64,000 bases of DNA from Clostridiales bacterium (lineage in GTDB: Bacteria > Bacillota > Clostridia > Christensenellales > CAG-314), in the NCBI GenBank assembly GCA_022508375.1, contig JAFLVJ010000008.1:1-64000 (forward strand), in the 5' to 3' direction. The notes under the pieces were generated by a model. The model ran no database searches. It saw nothing but the letters and a program-made list of their open reading frames with translations, and had not been told where the DNA came from. The stretch's first letter is position 1; every line of letters starts with the position of its first letter. Below are positions 43,108-48,922 of the stretch, in pieces. A program made the translations under genes and the position numbers.

Positions 43108-44223
43108 TTAGTTTATCTCTATAATTTGCTTTGCAAGTTCGTTTCTTATACTAAAATAGCAATCTTTTATTTCTTGCTGGCTTATCATTATATTTCCTGT
43201 TTCTTTCCTGATTTTGTCGCCGATTGCTTTAATAATATCATTCTTTCGCTCTTTATAATTATGTCCTCTAAAAGTGCTATGAGTGTTTGCTGTGTCAAAC
43301 TCATATTTATTTTTTGCAGGTAATTGAGCTAATACCTTTTGATTAACTGCTAATCTTTTTTCTTTTATAATCTTTTGAATTTCAGTTGCATTCATTCCAC
43401 CAAAGATATTGCTATATTCTTCCTCTATATCGTTAATTAACGCTATTCTATAATTAGAATATAGATATTCAAAACCCTCTGCTATAAGTTGCTTGTTTAC
43501 TTGTTCCTTAAAATAATCAAACCCATATTCTTCAACAAAAGCGTGTTCAGAGGCGCAATTATTCGATTCTAATATGTCTTTTTTAACATCTTGGATAATA
43601 TCTTCTTCTGCAACGTTTGCAGGCAGGTGTTGATTTGAGGGCGTGTCAAGGTAATGAATCATTGAACATTTGGAATGTTCAATTTTTCCCTTTTTTGCCA
43701 AATAATCTAATCCACGCTTAAAGCCTTGATGAACAATTTCAAAAATACTACTTTGTAATTCATTGTAAATGGCTTCTTCAAGTTCATCGAGGTCTTCGGG
43801 CTTATAAAACCAATCATTGGTTAGTCCAAATACATTAAAGAATGAATATCTACTACCAAGAATAACATTATAAAGTATAGTAAAATTTGAATTGAGTTTG
43901 CCAGTGAGTAGTGCAACAATAATACAATAGAAAGTATCGGCGTAAACTGAGGGATAATTCCTTGTCTGTTTTTCGAGTTCCTTTGGCTCATCATATATTT
44001 CTCTGATTTCAAAGGTATAGGTGTTGCCCTTATAACCACAATCGCAATATCGTCCTAACTCGTTTATAATGGCAGTCTTTGAGTCGTGTGAGGCTTTACT
44101 ATAATCCAATTCTAATATTGAACATATTTCACCAAATTTGTATTCTTTAATGCCATTGTTAAAATTATTTTTTAAAATGCAGAAATTTTTCTCGATATTC
44201 TCTCTTTTATCAGCTTTTACCAT
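43108..44223 (-). CDS. Element protein of unknown function, 371 residues
   Basis: The largest cargo gene. AT-rich, with an AAGGAG ribosome site ahead of the ATG at 44223. The protein is soluble and mostly helical, rich in Lys, Glu, Asn and Ile. Its N-terminal 60 residues (MVKADKRENIEKNF...FGEICSILELDYSKA) could be a winged-helix-like start. No nuclease, helicase, kinase or Rep motif is visible. A row of TTAGGAT-like boxes lies right upstream and could be bound by this protein. A regulator or replication-type role is possible but unproven. Confidence 0.65.
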   Translation of the reverse strand: MVKADKRENIEKNFCILKNNFNNGIKEYKFGEICSILELDYSKASHDSKTAIINELGRYCDCGYKGNTYTFEIREIYDEPKELEKQTRNYPSVYADTFYCIIVALLTGKLNSNFTILYNVILGSRYSFFNVFGLTNDWFYKPEDLDELEEAIYNELQSSIFEIVHQGFKRGLDYLAKKGKIEHSKCSMIHYLDTPSNQHLPANVAEEDIIQDVKKDILESNNCASEHAFVEEYGFDYFKEQVNKQLIAEGFEYLYSNYRIALINDIEEEYSNIFGGMNATEIQKIIKEKRLAVNQKVLAQLPAKNKYEFDTANTHSTFRGHNYKERKNDIIKAIGDKIRKETGNIMISQQEIKDCYFSIRNELAKQIIEIN

Positions 44224-44246
44224 TTTTTAATTCTCCTTTTATTCAA

Positions 44247-44375
44247 TTTAGGATAAATTGCACGATTATACCATAGAATAGGATATTAGTTATATGCCAA
44301 TTTTAGGATGAATTAGATGAAATTAACAACATAATACATTATTAAATAATATAACGTACAAAATATCCTAAAATT
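44247..44375. repeat. Array of four TTTAGGATA-like boxes
   Basis: TTTAGGATAAATT (44247-44259), ATAGGATATT (44278-44287), TTTTAGGATGAATT (44301-44314) and, inverted, AATATCCTAAAATT (44362-44375). They cover the promoter side of the 371-residue gene, as operators or replication iterons do. Confidence 0.6.
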
Positions 44376-44778
44376 ATCATATCATAGAATCCCCCTCTTG
44401 TCAAGTTTTCAAACAGTTTGTTTTTGCTGAGTGAAAAGGCGCTGTTCGCTTCGCTCACCGCTACACCGCTACGCTGCCATTACATATCGCAAGTGCTAAC
44501 GCACTTCGACATCAAGCCTTTAAGCCCATAGTGTAATTTACATTTTCGTCATTATAGAAAATTGCATTATATGCCGTATTTAACCGTCCAAAGACTTAAC
44601 CCATTTTTCTACTTTTGGTGGTGTAGAGAGCTATTTCGAGGCTCAAATGCGGTAATAGGTGGTAGTTGTCCAGAGACTTATGTCATTTTTCGAAAAATTG
44701 GTTTTATTGTCCGTGCCATAGTCTTACGAAAAATGACAAGCTGTTTACAGCTTGGCGTTTTTCGCCTTTCTCCAAACC
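44376..44778. other. Noncoding part of the element with hairpins and repeats
   Basis: No credible gene. It holds small hairpins (AAGTGC-TAAC-GCACTT near 44491-44506). A direct repeat pair AGACTTAacCCATTTTTC (near 44592) and AGACTTATGTCATTTTTC (near 44674) is present. A 12-bp inverted repeat TGTCATTTTTCG (44681-44692) / CGAAAAATGACA (44727-44738) is followed by CAAGCTG-TTTA-CAGCTTG and a GGCG-TTTTT-CGCC hairpin. It could be an origin or a double terminator. Confidence 0.4.
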
Positions 44779-44808
44779 TTGACAAGTGAATTGAAATTAT
44801 GCTAAAAT
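44779..44808 (+). promoter_or_regulatory. Promoter of the structured RNA
   Basis: Perfect TTGACA at 44779-44784 and TAAAAT at 44803-44808 with an 18-base spacer. It predicts a start at about 44814-44816, right at the first base of the RNA's closing stem. Confidence 0.7.
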
Positions 44809-44814
44809 CTTAAT

Positions 44815-44947
44815 GCTACACAGTTTAATAATCAAAACACGGAGTACCATAGCCAATTAGTACTTCCTTAATTCTCGTGTTTTGAGAGCTGTGTAGCAAC
44901 TGCGGAAAGTGCTATTGGAGTGCGTTCTGCAAGGGGCGCACTTTTTT
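44815..44947 (+). ncRNA. Candidate structured RNA of about 133 nt
   Basis: Starts at the predicted transcription start. A long arm is closed by GCTACACAG (44815-44823) / CTGTGTAGC (44889-44897), continued by CAAAACACG (44833-44841) / CGTGTTTTG (44876-44884) and AGTAC (44843-44847) / GTACT (44860-44864). A terminator AGTGCG (44919-44924) / CGCACT (44937-44942) with six T ends it. GGGGC (44933-44937) could instead pair with GCCCC (44951-44955), an antiterminator-like alternative. It may be a free regulatory RNA or an attenuator of the two genes that follow at 45015. Confidence 0.6.
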
Positions 44948-45014
44948 ATTGCCCCAAAGAATTATGGAATTAACGCTTTTGCGCTAATGATAAATTATTT
45001 GGGAGGATTTACAG

Positions 45015-45440
45015 ATGTTTAAAAGAAATGACAAGGCACTACTGACATCAAGAATAATCATAATGGTGACTATCGGAATAATTGCAGTTCTGTCGCTTGT
45101 TGCTGGGATTCTGCTTGCAGTAGACAACGAATCGGGCGTGTATATTTTAGTTACCTTTGCTGGTTGGTTTTTATGTTGGATAATGTGGGTTTTTGCAAGG
45201 CTCTATTTGTCTTATCTCGTTGATATAAAGCTGATTCGCAACAAGCTTTATGGGGAAAATAAAGACGTTTTAGACGTGTTTTTAAAGGCTAAGGAAGAGA
45301 GAAGTAATAGCCCTGTAATGCAAGAGAACAAGCAAATGGTTAACGCCGAAATAGAGCATTTGCAACAGCTTTTACACTCGGGCGTAATAACTCTTGAAGA
45401 ATATGAAAATCGCAAAGAAGAATTGACAAAGGGGAATTAA
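45015..45440 (+). CDS. SHOCT-domain membrane protein
   Basis: 141 residues, ribosome site GGGAGG. Two membrane helices (about residues 13-35 and 43-68) and a C-terminal SHOCT motif (IEHLQQLLHSGVITLEEYENRKEELTKGN), a short helical hairpin common at the ends of small membrane proteins of mobile elements. SHOCT units are thought to mediate assembly. The next gene starts three bases after the stop, so both form one operon, placed behind the structured RNA and its terminator. Confidence 0.8.
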   Translation: MFKRNDKALLTSRIIIMVTIGIIAVLSLVAGILLAVDNESGVYILVTFAGWFLCWIMWVFARLYLSYLVDIKLIRNKLYGENKDVLDVFLKAKEERSNSPVMQENKQMVNAEIEHLQQLLHSGVITLEEYENRKEELTKGN

Positions 45441-45443
45441 ATT

Positions 45444-46031
45444 ATGACTAAAAAAATTCAAGATGAGATAATTTCATCTCAAAATATTCTTTTCCCTGTG
45501 AATGTTGCAAAGTGGGAAATCTATAAGGTAAAAGACCTTGACAAATACTATGCAAAGGTTTATTTTCGGAAGACTGACAATTCTGTTAAAGAGTTCTCAA
45601 TAGACATCGATTGTTACTCTGAATCGGGTGAAAAGATTGACGTCCAATCGAATATCAGTATAACGGATATTAATGAAAAAGCTGATGAGTTTTTTAAGAT
45701 TATTCCGTTAAATGGGAAAGTCGAACAACTAAATATAAGCATTGTAAAATGTACGGCAGACGCTCCTAAAACGCAAAATAAACTTGTAAAAGGAATAGGC
45801 GTGTATGAACTTATTACATATATCATCTCAGCCATAACGGTGCTGTTTTATGTGTTTGTAACGCCATTTTGGAATGGAATTGTATCAATCTTATTGCTAA
45901 TGGTTTTATCAGCCTGTGCCGTTGGACTATTGATTTATTTGCTAATTAAGAAAAAGCTGAATTGCATTATGCAAATTCTTCTATCGGTTATGGCTGTATT
46001 GTTTATACTTTCATTAAGAACAGTAATTTAA
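45444..46031 (+). CDS. Membrane protein of unknown function, 195 residues
   Basis: An N-terminal soluble domain of about 120 residues (beta-rich, KVYFRKTDNSVKEFSIDIDCYSES) is followed by two or three closely spaced membrane helices (about residues 128-190). No catalytic motif. It is co-transcribed with the SHOCT gene three bases upstream. Such pairs of small membrane proteins in mobile elements are sometimes exclusion or immunity functions, but nothing here proves it. Confidence 0.72.
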   Translation: MTKKIQDEIISSQNILFPVNVAKWEIYKVKDLDKYYAKVYFRKTDNSVKEFSIDIDCYSESGEKIDVQSNISITDINEKADEFFKIIPLNGKVEQLNISIVKCTADAPKTQNKLVKGIGVYELITYIISAITVLFYVFVTPFWNGIVSILLLMVLSACAVGLLIYLLIKKKLNCIMQILLSVMAVLFILSLRTVI

Positions 46032-46064
46032 ATACGCCGAAGAATAGTAAAGCATAAAACGAGA

Positions 46065-46092
46065 GGCTGTCGCATTGAGCGATAGCCCCTTA
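46065..46092. terminator. Terminator between the membrane-protein operon and the microproteins
   Basis: GGCTGTCGC (46065-46073) / GCGATAGCC (46079-46087), followed by CCTTATTG. Only weakly T-rich, but the stem is perfect apart from one G-T pair. Confidence 0.65.
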
Positions 46093-46100
46093 TTGTTTGA

Positions 46101-46166
46101 TTAAATGTGTATATCGTGTATAGCCAAAAAGAATAGAATAAGTAAACTAATTATTCCGAAAATCAT
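46101..46166 (-). CDS. Membrane microprotein, 21 residues
   Basis: A 22-codon frame, MIFGIISLLILFFLAIHDIHI, starting at 46166 behind a perfect ribosome site AGGAGG with 7-base spacing. It is almost wholly hydrophobic, long enough for one membrane span, with a short polar end. It lies 15 bases after a similar frame and downstream in the same direction. The strength of the two ribosome sites argues that these are translated. A type I toxin-like or regulatory membrane peptide is possible. Confidence 0.55.
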   Translation of the reverse strand: MIFGIISLLILFFLAIHDIHI

Positions 46167-46181
46167 AATTGCCTCCTATTG

Positions 46182-46250
46182 TTAGTGATAATTTTTAATA
46201 ACCCAAATGATTGCATAAATGCCTGCAATCCATAAAAGTAAAAACATCAT
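46182..46250 (-). CDS. Membrane microprotein, 22 residues
   Basis: Frame MMFLLLWIAGIYAIIWVIKN-YH starting at 46250, with AAGGAG 7 bases ahead. One hydrophobic span with aromatic residues and a positive C-terminal end. It precedes the 21-residue frame by 15 bases on the same strand, and follows the integrase gene (stop at 46300) by 49 bases, so all three may be one transcript. Confidence 0.55.
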   Translation of the reverse strand: MMFLLLWIAGIYAIIWVIKNYH

Positions 46251-46299
46251 ATTGTTACTCCTTGAATAAAAATAGTATTTTATTGACTTTCAAATGCGG

Positions 46300-47514
46300 T
46301 CATAAGTTGTCGATTTTGTCTTTAAGTAGTTCTATACCGCTTTTAGATACAGCAAGATAGTATTGTTCTGTTACCTTTCCGCTACCGTGCCCCATTTGGT
46401 TACATAGCAGATGTGTAGGCGTGTTAAGTTCTGCAAGTCGTGTGCCGTAGGTATGACGTAGCCAATGGTATTTAAAGCTGATTCCCAATGTCCTCTTGAT
46501 TTCCCTTGCGTGGTACTTCATAGAGTTTACGGTCTGAATTTTGCCGTTAGGGAGTGTATTAACAAGAATGGTGCAAGAGGCTAAATTGCCGTTGGTATTC
46601 ACTATCATTGTTTGGTTTTGTAGCCTTTGGGCGGTAAGTGTTTTTTCTGCCTGTTGGTACTGCTCGTAGGCTTTGAGTAGATACTCTTTCAGCTTGTCGC
46701 ACATATAAATTGTGCGCTTTGCGTTGCGTGTTTTGAGCGGTACTAACTTGATTAAGCCCTCTTGATATTGCATTTGCCTTTCTACTCTGATACAGCTGTT
46801 CTCAAAGTCTAAATCCGCCCATTTCAGCCCGTAGCACTCGTTTATACGGAGTCCACAGTATCTGCCAAGCATATAAGCCGTTTCCGCATTAGTGCCCTTG
46901 AAATAGCCGTCAAGGCGTTGTAATTCGTCTTGACTGAATACCACAATATCGGTATCTTCGTCAATCTTCATCTTAGGCATAGTTATTCTTGTGTTCTTGT
47001 TTACGCACAGGGTATTGTAGATTTCAATATCAAGATAATTTCTTGAATAAGCCTGTCCGAATATCAAATAGAACATTTTTAAGAATCCCTCAACATACTT
47101 GTAGGCTCTGCCCTCGTCATAGTAGAGGTAGGCAAGATAATCGTTTACTTCCGATACGCTAATGTCGTCTATGTAGCGTTTCCCGAATTTGTTTTCAATG
47201 TGGTTGCGCCATAGGCTGTCTTGCTTTCTGATAGTGGCGTAGGCTTTGCCTGTTCTGCCTGTCTGACAGTATTCCTTATAGACTTCCTTAACGGTCATAC
47301 GGGGCTTTTCAGACCTTTTGTAGAGGTTGCTATATTCTAACCTGATAGCCATTTCTCTTGCCTTGATTGCGCTGTTAGTCGTTTTGAGTGGTTGCCCGAA
47401 TTCGTCTTTTGTTCTTTTAATGTCTGTTTTCTTTCCATTGATGTTAATGGATATTCTGAATCCCCAATTTCCGTTGGGTAGTTGGTAAATGCCTTTTTTA
47501 CTGTTTTTTGTCAT
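46300..47514 (-). CDS. int: Tyrosine recombinase (integrase) of the element
   Basis: Catalyses site-specific insertion at the rubrerythrin 3' end. 404 residues from the ATG at 47514, behind GGAGGT; a start five codons earlier has no ribosome site. An N-terminal arm-binding domain (YQLPNGNWGFRISI, about 8-60), a SAM-like core-binding domain (about 75-175) and the catalytic domain (about 195-400). It has Arg in RYCGLRINE, a Lys in the beta-hairpin, HWLRHTYGT, a GHGSGK box and the nucleophile in TEQYYL. All six active-site positions appear intact. The gene sits 180 bases from the right attachment core, as is usual for Tn916-type integrases. Confidence 0.95.
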   Translation of the reverse strand: MTKNSKKGIYQLPNGNWGFRISININGKKTDIKRTKDEFGQPLKTTNSAIKAREMAIRLEYSNLYKRSEKPRMTVKEVYKEYCQTGRTGKAYATIRKQDSLWRNHIENKFGKRYIDDISVSEVNDYLAYLYYDEGRAYKYVEGFLKMFYLIFGQAYSRNYLDIEIYNTLCVNKNTRITMPKMKIDEDTDIVVFSQDELQRLDGYFKGTNAETAYMLGRYCGLRINECYGLKWADLDFENSCIRVERQMQYQEGLIKLVPLKTRNAKRTIYMCDKLKEYLLKAYEQYQQAEKTLTAQRLQNQTMIVNTNGNLASCTILVNTLPNGKIQTVNSMKYHAREIKRTLGISFKYHWLRHTYGTRLAELNTPTHLLCNQMGHGSGKVTEQYYLAVSKSGIELLKDKIDNL

Positions 47515-47545
47515 AAAAATGACCTCCAAAGTGTGATTTTAGTGG

Positions 47546-47591
47546 ACTTTTTCAATTTCTCTAATTTGACAAATGCGGAAAAGTGGAAAGT
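47546..47591 (+). repeat. Right-end repeats, candidate integrase arm sites
   Basis: ACTTTTTCAATTTC (47546-47559) is the inverse of 42942-42955, and AAAAGTGGAAAGT (47579-47591) equals 42894-42906. Confidence 0.55.
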
Positions 47592-47612
47592 AACTTTCTC
47601 GTAAAATACGAA

Positions 47613-47649
47613 AAAACAAGGCAAAATCAATGATTTTACCCTGTTTATA
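47613..47649. terminator. Hairpin between integrase and right end
   Basis: AAACAAGGCAAAATC (from 47613) pairs with GATTTTACCCTGTTT (to about 47646), with one mismatch. It may shield the integrase gene from chromosomal transcripts. Confidence 0.55.
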
Positions 47650-47693
47650 GGCTGTTTTTATTAAATTTTAACGACTTTCATTCCATAGGCTAA

Positions 47694-47779
47694 ACGACAC
47701 CGTACACGAAATGGCGCGCGACGAAGCTCGTCACGGCAAGGCTTTCCAAGGTTTGTACAATCGCTATTTCAAGAAGTAA
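47694..47779 (+). pseudogene. Displaced 3' end of the host rubrerythrin gene, with the right attachment core (attR)
   Basis: It starts with the 22-bp core (47694-47715) and continues in frame as [17 protein letters not shown], then [10 protein letters not shown], then TAA. It has no start. It matches the rebuilt end at 42742-42827 except for synonymous changes and Gln for Leu. Its codons resemble the host gene more, so this is the ancestral end pushed away by the insertion. Confidence 0.85.
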
Positions 47780-47904
47780 TTTGAGCCGATTATATACTAC
47801 GGTATGCTTTGTTCTGCTTCGTTTTTGCTCAGTCATTTACGTTTAGTAAACTCCTTCGCAAAATCCTAGCACGCCTCGCCTACCTTGCATCTAATCGCCT
47901 CAAA
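47780..47904 (+). repeat. Dispersed 3'-end repeat, copy B
   Basis: 125 bp with inverted ends: TTTGAGCCGATTA at the left and TAATCGCCTCAAA (47892-47904) at the right. It contains GGTATGCTTTGTTCTGCTTC and GCTCAGTCATTTACGTTTAG. It begins at the base after the old rubrerythrin stop. Confidence 0.8.
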
Positions 47905-47930
47905 TCTTCGATTAAATTACAATAATTCAT

Positions 47931-47967
47931 AAAAAGGTTTCCCTGTCAACAAGGGAAGCCTTTTTTA
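47931..47967. terminator. Terminator
   Basis: AAAAAGGTTTCCCT (47931-47944) / AAGGGAAGCCTTTTTT (47951-47966). Confidence 0.8.
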
Positions 47968-47977
47968 TTCGCATATC

Positions 47978-48006
47978 TTGCAACTTGTGGGATATTGTAG
48001 TATAAT
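47978..48006 (+). promoter_or_regulatory. Promoter of the patatin-like gene
   Basis: TTGCAA at 47978-47983 and TATAAT at 48001-48006 with a 17-base spacer. Confidence 0.75.
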
Positions 48007-48093
48007 ATATATGTAAAAATATATACTTATGGGTTTGTTGCCTATTTCTTAGACGGATTTTGTGTACTGCGCTTTACTAAATGAGGTTTACTT

Positions 48094-48906
48094 ATGAAAA
48101 GTCTTCCTGTTTTGCATAAAAAAGAAAACACTCGCAAGCTCAAGTTTAAGCTTGGTTTAGCGCTTTCCGGTGGTGGAACGCGCGGATTTGCGCATATCGG
48201 AGTATTGAAAGCCTTCGAGGAGGAGCGTATTGCTTTCGATTGCGTTGCGGGGACAAGCATAGGCAGTCTTATCGGCGCACTGTACTGCGCAAATGTCAGC
48301 GTGGAGCAAATGATCGATCAAGCCAAGCGCGTAACACGCAAGGATGTTGTTAACCGTTTTTGGATCAATTCCAATTCGGCAAATATTGCTAACTTAGCCA
48401 ACAGATTGCTACATGATATGACCTTTAACGAGCTTACTACGCCATTTTCTGCCGTTGCGGTGGATCTTGTGGACGGTCAGGAAGTTGTGCTAAACGGTGG
48501 AGTCGTGGCTCAGGCGGTATCCGCATCGTGCGCGGTACCTGCGTTGTTCAAGCCCGTGGAAATGAACGGTATGATGCTTGTGGATGGCGGATTGCTCAAC
48601 AACATGCCTGCGGACGTATGCCGAACCATGGGCGCGGAGATTGTTATCGGCGTGGATCTTAATCATCACCGCGGAGAGGGTACAACTTCGAAAAAACTTG
48701 CCAACACTCTCCTTGCCTGTTGGCAGATTGTGTCCAAGTCCACTATGTATAAGGGATTGCATAATAGCGACGTGGTAATCGAGCCGGAACTTAAAGAGTT
48801 TGCTCGCACAAGCCTCAGTAATATTGACGAAATGGTTGAGGAGGGCTACCGTGCGGCTAAGGATAAAATGGCAGAAATAAAGGATTTACTTTGTATAAAA
48901 GATTGA
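48094..48906 (+). CDS. Patatin-like phospholipase, NTE/RssA family
   Basis: A serine hydrolase that probably cleaves phospholipid acyl chains. 270 residues. The oxyanion hole GGGTRG (about residues 27-32), nucleophile elbow GTSIGS (about 54-59) and catalytic DGGLLN (about 166-171) form the Ser-Asp dyad of patatins in the right order. No signal peptide, so it acts in the cytoplasm or on the inner membrane face. Ribosome site GAGG. The next gene starts 16 bases after its stop and may be co-transcribed. Confidence 0.92.
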   Translation: MKSLPVLHKKENTRKLKFKLGLALSGGGTRGFAHIGVLKAFEEERIAFDCVAGTSIGSLIGALYCANVSVEQMIDQAKRVTRKDVVNRFWINSNSANIANLANRLLHDMTFNELTTPFSAVAVDLVDGQEVVLNGGVVAQAVSASCAVPALFKPVEMNGMMLVDGGLLNNMPADVCRTMGAEIVIGVDLNHHRGEGTTSKKLANTLLACWQIVSKSTMYKGLHNSDVVIEPELKEFARTSLSNIDEMVEEGYRAAKDKMAEIKDLLCIKD

Positions 48907-48922
48907 CAGGAGGTTGGGACAA

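Larger units (their letters stand above)
42742..47715. mobile_element. Integrative element of about 5 kb in the rubrerythrin gene
   Basis: Bounded by 22-bp direct repeats within the rubrerythrin reading frame, with a tyrosine recombinase gene next to the right end. Contents: a 371-residue unknown protein, a structured RNA locus, a SHOCT membrane protein, a second membrane protein, two membrane microproteins and the integrase. Base composition is more AT-rich than flanks. No relaxase, replication protein or phage structural gene is recognised, so it is likely a satellite or an integrative mobilisable remnant that depends on other elements. It carries the replacement 3' end of the target gene. 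Confidence 0.85.

Noticed and set aside
44562-44789. A 75-codon frame in the noncoding part of the element
   Set aside because: No ribosome site, composition unlike neighbours, and it overlaps inverted repeats and the promoter of the structured RNA.
42742-47715. The element as a prophage or a full conjugative element
   Set aside because: Only an integrase and small membrane proteins are recognisable. No capsid, terminase, portal, relaxase, coupling protein or type IV secretion gene is present.
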